From Membranihabitans marinus (lineage in GTDB: Bacteria; Bacteroidota; Bacteroidia; Chitinophagales; Saprospiraceae), in NCBI RefSeq assembly GCF_021729155.1, contig NZ_JAJQYA010000017.1, positions 31,225-95,224 on the forward strand: a stretch of 64,000 nt of DNA, in the 5' to 3' direction. The notes under the pieces are model-generated. The model had not been told where the DNA came from and ran no database searches. It worked only from the letters and a program-made list of their open reading frames with translations. Positions 1 to 9,040 of this stretch are shown here, one piece after another. Positions within the stretch are counted from its first letter, which is position 1; every line of letters starts with the position of its first letter. A program made the translations under genes and the position numbers.

Positions 1-1
1 A

Positions 2-85
2 AACATTAAAGCTCCTTCCACTGAAGCTCCTTCAATGTCAATGGCGCTTGAAAATTACATAAAAGAAATAAACGGAGAAGAGTAA
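2..85 (+). CDS. C-terminal end of an unidentified protein (partial)
   Basis: The window opens inside a reading frame that gives 27 codons and stops at TAA 83-85. The tail is rich in Ala, Pro, Ser and Glu and ends in INGEE. The other two forward frames are interrupted in the same stretch. The stop codon abuts the extended reading frame of the following NUDIX gene, so the two are probably co-transcribed. Too little is present to name the protein. Confidence 0.5.
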   Translation, partial: NIKAPSTEAPSMSMALENYIKEINGEE

Positions 86-129
86 TTATAAATTATTACG
101 ATATACAGTCTTTATTTAAAGATGACGGA

Positions 130-169
130 AAAATTCGCCTAGTAGGTCATAGTGACCTAGGCGAATTTT
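130..169. repeat. Long imperfect palindrome in the 5' part of the NUDIX gene
   Basis: Arms 130-142 (AAAATTCGCCTAG) and 157-169 are exact reverse complements. An alternative inner pairing, AGGTCA 144-149 with TGACCT 153-158, competes with the outer stem. It lies in the region that would encode the extended NUDIX N terminus, or in its leader if translation begins at GTG 226. It could form a strong mRNA hairpin. Confidence 0.7.
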
Positions 170-225
170 CTCGTTATTATAATCAACATTCCACAGCAGT
201 TGATATATCCGCCCAACCCGCTAGT

Positions 226-738
226 GTGGTTTTACTTATTCACCAAGCGAAAAATATCCCTCAGATCAGTTTTATAGTGAGAGCAAGTCATCCCAATGAC
301 GAATTTCATGGTGGACAGATGGCCTTTCCAGGTGGGAAACAAGAAATAGGGGAATCTTTAGAAGACTGTGCAAAAAGGGAAATGGCTGAAGAAATAGGGA
401 TACAACTCAGTGAACATCACCCACTCTACCCTCTGACCCCACTTTATATTGCTGTGAGTAATTTTATAGTTCACCCCTATGTAGCTTTTTTAGATATTGA
501 ACCAAAATTCAATATGGACAGTAGTGAAATAGCAGAAATAATAACTATACCCCTAACCAAACTTTCTTCGAATTTTAAAATAGAACACAAGGATTGGGTA
601 GCTAGAAAACGTCACTTTAAAAACATTCCTTATTACGATATCCAAGGTCATACCTTGTGGGGAGCTACCGCAATTATCTTTACCGAATTTTTGTCCATAT
701 TGCGAAAGGGTTTACCATTGAGCTCTCGTAATTCATAA
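226..738 (+). CDS. NUDIX hydrolase, CoA pyrophosphatase-like
   Basis: The protein carries a complete NUDIX box near residues 37-59: Gly, five residues, Glu, seven residues, then REMAEEIG. The upstream phrase MAFPGGK and the family length suggest a CoA/acyl-CoA diphosphatase (NudL/YcdH-like) that splits CoA into phosphopantetheine and 3',5'-ADP. The GTG at 226 is the first conventional start, but the same frame is open back to position 52 and reads like protein, including a sensible N-terminal segment. CoA pyrophosphatases normally have about 40 residues before this point, so the true start may be a rare ATT at 85-87 or ATA at 88-90, just behind a purine-rich GGAGAAGAG stretch. The frame upstream also contains a long palindrome at 130-169. 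Confidence 0.8.
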   Translation: MVLLIHQAKNIPQISFIVRASHPNDEFHGGQMAFPGGKQEIGESLEDCAKREMAEEIGIQLSEHHPLYPLTPLYIAVSNFIVHPYVAFLDIEPKFNMDSSEIAEIITIPLTKLSSNFKIEHKDWVARKRHFKNIPYYDIQGHTLWGATAIIFTEFLSILRKGLPLSSRNS

Positions 739-783
739 TTATTCAATCCTATCTTATATTCTTAGTCATTTCGTATATTTAGC

Positions 784-1342
784 TATAATACGATTTACAT
801 TTTATGATGACGGAAAAGATTTTGAAAATATTTGGAGTTAGACGAGGCTACGACTGAATGAAGCTCACGACCGAATGTAGTTCGAAGAACCGTAGACCTT
901 AAATAGGTCTACGATGAGGGAGCCACGACCGCTGTGTCGTGGGTGGGTAGGGAAAGACCGTAAATCGGTCAATGATGAAGGAGCCAAAACCTCCGTGTTT
1001 TGGGAGGGATTGCCAGCATAGCCGTAGCTACGGCGTGATTGAGTAAAGTTGCCACAATGGCAACCAAAGGTCGTAAATCGACCTTTGACGAAGATGACCG
1101 AATGTAGTTGCTCTTTAGAGCAACTCGATGGACTAAATGTCCATCGGATGAGGGAACCGGAGCCACTGCGCTCCGGGTGGGTTCGCCACTGTGCCGAGGC
1201 GTGATTGCCCTGGAATTCCTTGTTAAGATACTACTACCAGTATAGCATTACGTCTTAATCCACAATATTTAAGCCTCAATGCATTGCGGCTCTACAATAA
1301 ATCGAAAGATTTCCGTTAATTATAAATGTAATTCGTTTAAAT
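784..1342 (-). repeat. Repeat island A: mosaic of hairpin modules bounded by inverted terminal sequences
   Basis: The 739-1397 gap holds no credible gene. Its left end (784-810, starting TATAATACG) and right end (1292-1336) contain a matching inverted pair: ACGATTTACATTTTAT at 790-805 against the complement of 1322-1336. Inside are hairpins with loop TAAAT at 891-913, 956-970, 1066-1086 and 1126-1146. A second class has a 6-nt loop (CGCTGT, CTCCGT, CACTGC) at 923-942, 984-1003 and 1157-1176. A tight-loop class lies at 880-890 and 1106-1125. Further palindromes are at 1021-1034 and 1048-1064. Each stem has a different sequence but pairs perfectly. Connecting words such as GACCGAATGTAGTT and GATGAGGGA recur. 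The strand is given relative to island C, which has the opposite orientation. Confidence 0.8.
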
Positions 1343-1397
1343 ACCAAGTGAAATTCACTATTTGTGATGTAAAGGAAAAAATAAAAACTTTATCACT

Positions 1398-1952
1398 ATG
1401 ACAACTCAATCATTGATGACATCGCTTTCTACCTTAAGTCCTCATCGCGAAAATCGACTTCAATTGACGCAACAAGTTATTGAAAACGGTGATATTGAGA
1501 ACTTATTCGCGATTTGTTTAAAAGTAGAATCCCCATATCATACAAAAGCTTGGTGGATTTTGGAATGGGTATTGGCATCGGATCGCGAATATCTATTAAC
1601 ATACGGACCTCTTATTGTTCGGAAAATGACTTTAATAAAAGAAGAATCAGCTTTGCGTCCAATGGTAAAAATCCTGTGTTCATGGACAAAGTCTCAAATA
1701 AAAAACGATGCCATAGCTATCCCACAACAAGATATGGATACTATGATCGAATCTGGTTTTGACTGGCTAATAACCGATGTTCAAGTAGCCATTAAGGTCC
1801 ATGCCATGGAAATGTTAAGCCTCATAATGAAATGGAATGACTGGATCATTCATCCTCTAGCTGATGTATTGAGTAAGGGCATTCAAGAACACAGTCCCGC
1901 CTATAAAGCTAGAGCATCTAAAATTTTAAAAAAAATAAAAAAACAGATTTAA
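1398..1952 (+). CDS. HEAT-like helical protein (family often labelled adenylosuccinate lyase-like)
   Basis: This 184-residue protein matches in style a small Bacteroidota family. Hallmarks are an N-terminal SRENRL-like phrase (here PHRENRL), a WWILEWV helix, a SALRPMVKI segment, the phrase FDWLITD and a C-terminal YKARASKIL. Members are often found near purB and are mislabelled after it; they lack lyase catalytic signatures. The repeated amphipathic helices suggest a HEAT-type scaffold of unknown function. It overlaps the stop of the convergent CorC-type gene by 4 bases. The start is ATG. No signal peptide or membrane segment is seen. Confidence 0.7.
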   Translation: MTTQSLMTSLSTLSPHRENRLQLTQQVIENGDIENLFAICLKVESPYHTKAWWILEWVLASDREYLLTYGPLIVRKMTLIKEESALRPMVKILCSWTKSQIKNDAIAIPQQDMDTMIESGFDWLITDVQVAIKVHAMEMLSLIMKWNDWIIHPLADVLSKGIQEHSPAYKARASKILKKIKKQI

Positions 1953-3199
1953 AGCTGATGCTTTACCACTCGGACTACTTCTATTTTTTTCTCGTCCACT
2001 TTCTCGAGGGTAAAAGTAAAACCTGCTAATTCAACCACTTCTTTTTCTTCGGGAATATCCCCTAAAGTCATGACCAAATATCCTGACAAGGTAGAATACT
2101 CTCCTTCTGGTATTTGCAGTATAGGATATTTTTCATTGATATCATCCACCTTCATTCGACCGGAAAAAATATATTCGTATTCAGATATCTTTTGATCCAT
2201 AACCAAATCATCTTCATCGTGCTCATCTTCGATATCCCCAAATATTTCTTCGACGATGTCCTCTAGAGAAATCAAACCAGATACAGATCCAAATTCATCG
2301 ACAACGCAAGCAATATTTTGATTATTCAGGATAAAATTATTTAAAGCTGTGGTCACCATCATGGTCTCTGGAATAAAGGGAACATCGAGAATTAAAGGCT
2401 TAATTTTATCGGGATGATGTAATAATTGCAAATGGTGGACATAGCCCAGAATGTTTTCTATATCTTGATCGTATATCAATATTCTCGACAACTTGGATTC
2501 ATTGAACATTTGTCTCAATTCGTCGACGCTAGCCTCTACATCGAGGGCTATAATTTCCGTCCTGGGAATCATGCATGATTTAATCTTGATATTACTTAGA
2601 TTCAATGCATTTTTGAATAAATCAGTATCTATTTCATATTCTATATCAGATTGGACATTGCTATTGACTAGATTTTCCAAATCGACCTTGGAGAAAGTGC
2701 GATCATCGGTCTCAATAGAATCCTTTACAAACAATCGAATCAACAAGGTAGAACCTCCCATCATGATTTTCGAAGGTATTGAAAATAAATACTGAAAGAA
2801 CAACAGTGGATAGACAAACAATTCTACAAATTCATTGGCATATAGCCTTCCCATAGTTTTGGGTAAAAATTCTCCAAATAACAATACCACGATGGTGGTC
2901 AAAACAGTGACTACTAGCAATAGTGTAAGTCCACTGCCCAAAAATGGTGAAAGCACGGGATCAAAAAGCTTAGATACCGCGTAGGTAAATATAACTAGAG
3001 CAATATTGTTTCCCACCAATAAAGTAGACAATACCGTCTGCGGTTTATCGTAAAACCGAGCCAATATTTTCGCACGACGGCTATCTTCCTTTCTCTGGAT
3101 TTCTACCTTCAGTTTATTGGCCGAGATAAATGCCATCTCCATTCCACTAAAGAAGGCTGAAAGCAATAAAAAGATTATAATAATTACATAGCTCATCAT
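1949..3199 (-). CDS. HlyC/CorC-family membrane protein (GldE-like)
   Basis: The 416-residue protein has the usual order of this family. An N-terminal DUF21/CNNM transmembrane region occupies roughly residues 1-180, with helices near 3-22, 65-85, 95-115 and 125-150. It is followed by a pair of CBS domains (about 200-320, with MIPRTEI and CVVDEFGSVSGLIS) and a C-terminal CorC/HlyC domain. Proteins of this family are linked to divalent cation transport; the Bacteroidota paralogue GldE supports gliding. The sequence alone does not decide between the two. It starts two bases after lptC ends and is translated from a tandem ATG ATG, so it most likely shares the adhesin-lptC transcript. Confidence 0.8.
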   Translation of the reverse strand: MMSYVIIIIFLLLSAFFSGMEMAFISANKLKVEIQRKEDSRRAKILARFYDKPQTVLSTLLVGNNIALVIFTYAVSKLFDPVLSPFLGSGLTLLLVVTVLTTIVVLLFGEFLPKTMGRLYANEFVELFVYPLLFFQYLFSIPSKIMMGGSTLLIRLFVKDSIETDDRTFSKVDLENLVNSNVQSDIEYEIDTDLFKNALNLSNIKIKSCMIPRTEIIALDVEASVDELRQMFNESKLSRILIYDQDIENILGYVHHLQLLHHPDKIKPLILDVPFIPETMMVTTALNNFILNNQNIACVVDEFGSVSGLISLEDIVEEIFGDIEDEHDEDDLVMDQKISEYEYIFSGRMKVDDINEKYPILQIPEGEYSTLSGYLVMTLGDIPEEKEVVELAGFTFTLEKVDEKKIEVVRVVKHQL

Positions 3200-3201
3200 C
3201 T

Positions 3202-3750
3202 CTATTTTAACACACCTTCCAATTGAGGAATTGGTGTTTTGCCTGTTGTCTTCTCAAAACTTATTTCCGTAAAATCTTGGTTGGCCTTAAATCCATATCC
3301 GTATATAATCTCGTTGGGCCTTGTTAGCTTAGCAAAACGATCGGTATATATTATACTCTTGCGTTCGTTCCAATTTAGCTCACTAGTCTCTAGTTTTTCC
3401 CCCAAGGTATTTTGAAAGACTACATTGTCGGTTGCCGTAACTATATATTGGTCGGGTACGCGCTCGGCATAATCTGCTGTCAACTTGGCATATTTCTCCT
3501 CTCCTTCCTGATAAAAGTCGACTATGATTCCTTTGGGGAAGACATCCTTACTAGGATTTCCTTGATACCTTTTAAGTTCCGGTGCCGATAAGGTCATTAG
3601 TTTTTGACCACCATCAGTATAATTCATTTCTATTTCGTAGCCTATCTCAGCACCATCATCCAGATCATCATACTGATTGGAATCTATATTTGTTGGATCG
3701 CATCCACAAATTAAACTTATAATTACCCAAGCAAAAATACTTCTTTTCAT
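3202..3750 (-). CDS. lptC: LptC-type LPS transport lipoprotein
   Basis: This is a 182-residue secreted protein with a short hydrophobic leader ending in a lipobox (LICGC, Cys16). The body carries the LptC pattern of Bacteroidota: a segment on decorating or altering the outer leaflet (PKGIIVDFYQEG), a beta-rich TADYAERVPD region and the ELNWNERKSIIYTDRFAKLTRPNEIIYGYGF stretch in which the knock-out edge strands are usually found. LptC joins the inner-membrane LptBFG transporter to the periplasmic LptA bridge. It lies between the adhesin gene and the CorC-type gene, an adjacency of lptC and a CorC protein that is common in this phylum. Confidence 0.85.
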   Translation of the reverse strand: MKRSIFAWVIISLICGCDPTNIDSNQYDDLDDGAEIGYEIEMNYTDGGQKLMTLSAPELKRYQGNPSKDVFPKGIIVDFYQEGEEKYAKLTADYAERVPDQYIVTATDNVVFQNTLGEKLETSELNWNERKSIIYTDRFAKLTRPNEIIYGYGFKANQDFTEISFEKTTGKTPIPQLEGVLK

Positions 3751-3753
3751 AAT

Positions 3754-6700
3754 CTAGTTCAAAAGTACAATTTCTCCGGAAATTAATTTAGTAACTCCAT
3801 CCAAATACATTATTTCTGCGGTATAGACATAAACACCAGGCATAAGGTGTTCCCCGTTTGCCAAACCATTCCACCCCAAAGTATAGTCATTGGGCAGAAA
3901 GGAGGCTTTGGTGAACAATAGATTCCCCCACCGATCAAACACATTAAACTCCAACACTTGCGACACGTGAGGGCCAGCATAAACGGTTACACTGCCATTG
4001 GGACCATCTCTAGAAGGAATTAATACATTGGGAATACCGACATCTCTTATAGGATATACCTTGAACCCAAGTTCATCTCTAGCCTCACAACCATTTTCAT
4101 CTGTTCCTATCAATACAAATGATGAGTTGGAGTAGGGTTGAGCAATTACTTCCTGACAATCTTCACAATCCACTTGATCGGCAGGCTGCCATTGCCAAGT
4201 TAGCATTCTATCATCGGGAATGGATTCTGCTTGAAGGAAGACCGTCTGACCCAAATTGAGGACAGAATCACCCACTATATTTACAAATAATTCATCGGGT
4301 TGACTTAATCCCACATTAATGGAATCTTGACAATTATTTTCATCGGATAAATAGATCACGTATTCACCCGCCGATAATCCTTGAAAATCGGGTCCACCTG
4401 AACCATTTCCAGAAATGGAATAAGTATAATCTCCACTGCCGCCCATTCCATCAACGATTATAAATCCATCGCGATCGCCATAACATAGTAAATCCATCTT
4501 ATCGATAAGATCAAGGGTTAATAATGGAGGTTCTTCAATACTATAATTTCTAATAATACTACAGCCGCTTATATCAGATACTTCAACCCAAAAGTTCCCT
4601 GGTCTCAATCCCTCTACATCTAAAGACATACTTCCAGTATTCCACATAGCAGAATAGCCTGGCCTTCCACCAGCAACCTCGATATCAATACTTCCATCGG
4701 TTAATCCATAACAAGATATGTTGGTCACTTCTGCCTCTAAGGACAAGGAATCGGGTTGGGTCAGAGTAGTATCGACAAAACCGTGACAATCGTCCTGATC
4801 TCGTATTCGAATCACATAATCTCCTGCTGGCAGATTGGACAAAATATTATTACTGGTATACACACCATTCAATTGGTAATCAAATTCGTAAGCCGGCCTC
4901 CCTCCTTCTACTAGAATCTCAATCATCCCATTGGATTGTCCGTAACAAATAGGTTCAGTCAGGACAGAATTTCCTATGGTAAAATTAATTTCATTGAGAT
5001 AGTAAGAAGTATCTAAGCTACACCCCATATCATCCATGATGGTGACTTCATAGATGCCAGAAACTAAACCATTTCTCTCATCCATATTTGTAAATCCCAT
5101 ACCATCGTTGAAATCGTATTGAAAGGGCGGAAAATTCCCATTGGCTACAATGCGAATCCCACCATCCATTCCCCCTCCACAGGAAGCATTACTTATAATG
5201 CTATTAATCTCCAGTGGATCCGGCTCTACAATGGTATAACTTTGAGAAATCACACATCCCGTCTGATTTCTAATGGTAACTTCGTAATCTCCAGGAGACA
5301 AACTGTCCCGTAAAAACTCACTAGCTCCATCGTCCCAAGCTACTAGTTCTATCGGACTAGGAGAATCTATACTAATATCAATCATCCCGTCATCGTATCC
5401 GTTACAACTTATTTGATCCACTACATCAGTTATTTCCATGATATCTTCTACGATAATAAAAGTATCGATGGGTGATATACAACCAATATCGCTTTCCAGT
5501 GACAGAACGAAAGGTTTATTTCCACCACTGTTGAAACTGATTTCATGGGGTCCTGGACCTTGAAGATCCTCAGAGGAAGCACCTGGTCCAAAACTCCAGT
5601 TGTATTCGATGATGGCCCCACTTGCACTGCGGTCAACAGCGTAGAATTCAATGGGCTCATTGGGACAGTAAATGGGTTTAGTGTCCAAAAAAACTATTTC
5701 TGCATCTGGTGTAGAAAACTCACCACTGCCCCCCCATTCCAATCTAAAACCCGCTCCTGATGCACTAAAATTATTGACGACTAAGGCGTATGATTTCCCT
5801 GTTTCCATTTGCAATGGAGCCAAAAAATTGTCATCCCCATTGTCACATCCTCGCCATTCCAAATCATCTGTACTACCTGTTCTCAATCCTGTAGGTCCGG
5901 TACAGGGTTCCCAAACGGAAAAATCAGCACCGACCACTTCACCAGATGCCATACATCGAAGAATATTCTTATCACTACAATTGTCTATACCATTGGGCAA
6001 TTCGTAAACCGCAAAATCGAGATCATCAGTAGGATTGATGGGATCTAGGATAAAAGTTAAATCACCATCATTTCTAGCCACCCATTTAAACCAAACACTG
6101 GACACTTCAGAATTTCCATCATCACTATTGGTGGTCGGATCTATATCCAAACAACTGTTATCCGCCTCGTCTCTGATATCGCCAGAACCAGCTAATTGGT
6201 TGACGATTAGCGTTGATTTATCACACAGAACGGTTGCAGTCGGACAATCGGAATCGTATTCGGGAGTAAATTGAAAATTACTTACGCAAAGTTGGAAGGT
6301 ACCTATGTCGTTGGATCGAGATCCAACTCTTAGATAATATTCCCCACCCAACTCAAGGTCCCCAATGGTCAATTCTACTAAATTCTGTCCTCTGGCATCG
6401 GAATTACAGCCCTTCAATTCAAATCCGTCGCAGGAACCTTGATAAATTGCTATCTGAGGATCGTTTAGACTTCCTCCTTTCCCCAATCCCACATTACCGC
6501 GCACGATAATATTTATATTTTCAAAATTATTTACAAATTTAAACCACACATCTCTATCGTTGGTATCCATAGGGTAACAACTCGGATTCTCCACCGTAGA
6601 ATTAGAATAATTAGCCAAATCATAAAAGCCTTCTGGAGAACAATAATTGATAATGGTATCCAATACTATAGGATTTGAACATAGATCTCCGTCTACTTGG

Positions 6701-6789
6701 GCATTCACCTTTGAATAAATAAAAACCTGCAACACCAATAGGATAATCCATTGACTACGATAAGAATAAATTTTTTTATCTAAATTCAA
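3754..6789 (-). CDS. Large secreted SprB-repeat protein with gliding-motility C-terminal (CHU_C) domain
   Basis: The 1011-residue protein begins with a signal peptide (hydrophobic core about residues 14-28, cleavage after VNA). Two jellyroll-like segments in the first 370 residues are followed by a PKD-like stretch. About six SprB-type repeats come next, each with a Cys-Tyr/Asn-Gly-x-x-Asp/Asn-Gly core such as ISCNGYDDGMIDI. The end (about 920-1011) is a type B type-IX sorting domain with VFDRWGNLLF, WNG and PGVYVYTAEI. It should be exported by the Por system and held at the cell surface as an adhesin. The start appears to be TTG at 6789, because an in-frame TGA lies just upstream and there is no ATG. 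Confidence 0.9.
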   Translation of the reverse strand: MNLDKKIYSYRSQWIILLVLQVFIYSKVNAQVDGDLCSNPIVLDTIINYCSPEGFYDLANYSNSTVENPSCYPMDTNDRDVWFKFVNNFENINIIVRGNVGLGKGGSLNDPQIAIYQGSCDGFELKGCNSDARGQNLVELTIGDLELGGEYYLRVGSRSNDIGTFQLCVSNFQFTPEYDSDCPTATVLCDKSTLIVNQLAGSGDIRDEADNSCLDIDPTTNSDDGNSEVSSVWFKWVARNDGDLTFILDPINPTDDLDFAVYELPNGIDNCSDKNILRCMASGEVVGADFSVWEPCTGPTGLRTGSTDDLEWRGCDNGDDNFLAPLQMETGKSYALVVNNFSASGAGFRLEWGGSGEFSTPDAEIVFLDTKPIYCPNEPIEFYAVDRSASGAIIEYNWSFGPGASSEDLQGPGPHEISFNSGGNKPFVLSLESDIGCISPIDTFIIVEDIMEITDVVDQISCNGYDDGMIDISIDSPSPIELVAWDDGASEFLRDSLSPGDYEVTIRNQTGCVISQSYTIVEPDPLEINSIISNASCGGGMDGGIRIVANGNFPPFQYDFNDGMGFTNMDERNGLVSGIYEVTIMDDMGCSLDTSYYLNEINFTIGNSVLTEPICYGQSNGMIEILVEGGRPAYEFDYQLNGVYTSNNILSNLPAGDYVIRIRDQDDCHGFVDTTLTQPDSLSLEAEVTNISCYGLTDGSIDIEVAGGRPGYSAMWNTGSMSLDVEGLRPGNFWVEVSDISGCSIIRNYSIEEPPLLTLDLIDKMDLLCYGDRDGFIIVDGMGGSGDYTYSISGNGSGGPDFQGLSAGEYVIYLSDENNCQDSINVGLSQPDELFVNIVGDSVLNLGQTVFLQAESIPDDRMLTWQWQPADQVDCEDCQEVIAQPYSNSSFVLIGTDENGCEARDELGFKVYPIRDVGIPNVLIPSRDGPNGSVTVYAGPHVSQVLEFNVFDRWGNLLFTKASFLPNDYTLGWNGLANGEHLMPGVYVYTAEIMYLDGVTKLISGEIVLLN

Positions 6790-7208
6790 ATGTCATATAT
6801 TTTTAATTGCTGCAACTAAATCAGCGTCCTTATTCTATATTGAACGATTTACAATGGACTATTTCAAGCCTGTCTGCCTATTTTTTCATTTTTATAACAC
6901 AAAAAAATAATGCATTTACTTTGTATTCTACAAACATTCTAAAAGAATAAAAATCCATTGCCTAATCAAAAGACGTAGATTAATTTCAAAAATGAAGATA
7001 ATAAAGTAATTATTTTCAAAGCTTTATTTAAAAAATATTTAAACTCATCTTATCATCCTTAAGATCCTTGACTTACTTTTACTATCCATGTTCTAGTGTT
7101 ATTGATGAATTAAAACCAAGTATCCACTTATATTTACTGGGTATTGAAAAAAATCCTTTTCTTTGCTTGGTCACAAAAGACAGATTTTTATTAAAATCTC
7201 AACAAAAT
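6790..7208. other. Intergenic region between divergent adhesin and pssA genes
   Basis: AT-rich sequence that should hold the two divergent promoters. A reading frame from TTG 7068 is open into pssA, but the family-like protein begins at ATG 7209. No repeat module, RNA gene or clear TAnnTTTG box was recognised. Confidence 0.4.
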
Positions 7209-7901
7209 ATGGTCAACATACCTAATATTTTAACTTTACTTAACTTAATAGCTGGATCCATTGCCATTTATTGCACCTTAATCAATAACTATACTGCAGT
7301 TATAGTTTTATTTCTTGCTGCACTTCTCTTTGATTTCTTAGATGGATTTATGGCCAGATTATTAAATCAGACAAGTGAAATAGGTAAACAACTCGATTCT
7401 TTGGCCGATTTAATATCCTTTGGCCTACTGCCTACCTTTTTGTTATTAGACCTAATAGAAAGAACCGTATACATCCCCGAGCAACCCTATTTCCTTGCAA
7501 TTTTCATTTTGCCAGCAGCTGCTGCCTTTCGATTGGGAAAATTCAATATTACCCCTTCAGACGTACAGGGATTTAGTGGAATGCCAACACCGGCTATGGC
7601 ATGGATAGTCATGGGCCTATGGTTGTTCGCCACTCCGCAAAATGCATATATTTTCCCCTTTCTAACTCAGCCATATTTGATTTTAATTATCTCCTGTATA
7701 TTGGCCATACTAATGAATGTCAACCTTGCATTTTTAAAATTTACCATTAGTCCACTCAAAAGTCCCAGCACTATTAAAAGTCTTATACTAATTTTACTCA
7801 GTGTAATTATAGCGTTTGTTGACTGGCGAATGATCGGAATCGTTTCTGGATTAGCCTATATTTTACTGTCTTTCTTAGGATTAAAAACAATTAAAAAATA
7901 G
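7209..7901 (+). CDS. pssA: CDP-diacylglycerol-serine O-phosphatidyltransferase
   Basis: The membrane protein makes phosphatidylserine from CDP-diacylglycerol and serine, the first step towards phosphatidylethanolamine. The CDP-alcohol phosphatidyltransferase signature is complete near residues 47-69: Asp-Gly-x2-Ala-Arg-x8-Gly-x3-Asp-x3-Asp (DGFMARLLNQ... then GKQLDSLAD). About seven hydrophobic helices follow the usual PssA topology. The frame is open to TTG 7068, which would add 47 residues. ATG 7209 was chosen because MVNIPNILTLLN is the typical PssA N terminus. The product is then 230 residues, normal for the Bacillus-type family. The gene stands alone on the plus strand. Confidence 0.9.
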   Translation: MVNIPNILTLLNLIAGSIAIYCTLINNYTAVIVLFLAALLFDFLDGFMARLLNQTSEIGKQLDSLADLISFGLLPTFLLLDLIERTVYIPEQPYFLAIFILPAAAAFRLGKFNITPSDVQGFSGMPTPAMAWIVMGLWLFATPQNAYIFPFLTQPYLILIISCILAILMNVNLAFLKFTISPLKSPSTIKSLILILLSVIIAFVDWRMIGIVSGLAYILLSFLGLKTIKK

Positions 7902-7925
7902 AAAAATTTAAGCGGTGATACATAG

Positions 7926-8978
7926 TCACTCGCCTCCGGTCATTGATTTTAATAACCTATAAATTATTCGCCTAAACATTTTCTGTAAAAACGGAAATGG
8001 TCTTATTATCTCAACCATGATTGGACTCAATATATAATAGAGTGATACCAACTGCCTACCCCAAAAATAGGTTAACAATTGTTGATCGCGAAATCGAATA
8101 GCTGTATAATATTCAGAAGAAAAACGATTAAATGCAAAGGATACTACAAAACACCGCTGATCGTCTGGACTAAGTGGAGCAGACAATGTGTTCATAAATG
8201 AGAGCGAAGGGACACTGGTAGGCAATAAAATCTTATCCTCCTTGTGAACTTGAGAAAGGTGATCCTCTAAAAAATAACAGGCTATCTCCACCGAAGCACC
8301 GTTAAAAATAACCCCTGAGCTAAAATAGTTTTTTACCCACTGAACGGCATTGTACTGTTTGTTGTTCTGGGTCAACAATATGGGTAAATCTATAAACACA
8401 TGGGCATTTTTGCCACTGATGTTTTCCAACTCCAGAACGACTTTGGTCAATGGTTCTGCAATGGACTCAATATGTTCATCTACCTCAACTTCAATAACCG
8501 ATAGTCTAAAAACATCATCATTCTTATTTTCTGTGCTCCCATCAATATCGTACAGCCATTCATCGTCGATTTGATAAGTATTGTATACTGCATCTTTTAA
8601 AACCTGCCAATCCCAGTAAAATACCTGAGTTTTCTTACACAATTCTATAGCGGGTTGAGTAAAAGAAGAAGTTGTAACGATCATTATTTGATGACCTCCA
8701 TAATATTTGGCAGCTCCAAGAACTTGATTGATATCTTGAACTCCTACTTTGTGATCCTCGTGATAGCGTTTAATTTGGACTACTGTTTTAACACCGTCTT
8801 TATCGAGGATAAGATCAGCCCCAAAATCACCAGAATAGTTGGTATTCTCAACTTTGTAGCCATTGTCTAAGAACAACTTTCCTATAAAATCCTCAAAATC
8901 ATAGGGACTGATTCCTTGAAATCTAACTTTTATGGCGGCCTTTAAAAACTTTTTAAGATCAACTTGACTAAAATCCAT
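7926..8978 (-). CDS. Orphan Mrr-like restriction endonuclease domain protein
   Basis: Residues about 18-130 form a Mrr_cat/PD-(D/E)XK fold: EDFIGKLFLDNGY, then GDFGADLIL, then VVQIKRY, giving the Asp and Gln-x-Lys catalytic pattern of the Mrr branch. The C-terminal 200 residues show no recognised domain and end in a basic, weakly hydrophobic tail. Mrr enzymes are modification-dependent nucleases. No methyltransferase or specificity subunit is encoded nearby, which fits a type IV-like or housekeeping role. It is the only gene between pssA (convergent) and the secreted protein downstream of prfB. The start is ATG. Confidence 0.75.
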   Translation of the reverse strand: MDFSQVDLKKFLKAAIKVRFQGISPYDFEDFIGKLFLDNGYKVENTNYSGDFGADLILDKDGVKTVVQIKRYHEDHKVGVQDINQVLGAAKYYGGHQIMIVTTSSFTQPAIELCKKTQVFYWDWQVLKDAVYNTYQIDDEWLYDIDGSTENKNDDVFRLSVIEVEVDEHIESIAEPLTKVVLELENISGKNAHVFIDLPILLTQNNKQYNAVQWVKNYFSSGVIFNGASVEIACYFLEDHLSQVHKEDKILLPTSVPSLSFMNTLSAPLSPDDQRCFVVSFAFNRFSSEYYTAIRFRDQQLLTYFWGRQLVSLYYILSPIMVEIIRPFPFLQKMFRRIIYRLLKSMTGGE

Positions 8979-9040
8979 ACATTAAGTGGGTAAAGGCTGC
9001 TATATCTGACAACGGGAATCGTTATCAGGAAAAAAACATG

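Noticed and set aside
969..1166. Minus-strand frame in island A
   Set aside because: It lies wholly inside hairpin modules and its sequence is explained by them; no start context or homologous pattern.
784..1342. Classical insertion sequence
   Set aside because: There is no transposase frame in any island and no clear target-site duplication; mobility remains hypothetical.
7068..7208. N-terminal extension of pssA from TTG 7068
   Set aside because: The extra 47 residues precede the normal family N terminus and look non-conserved; ATG 7209 is better.
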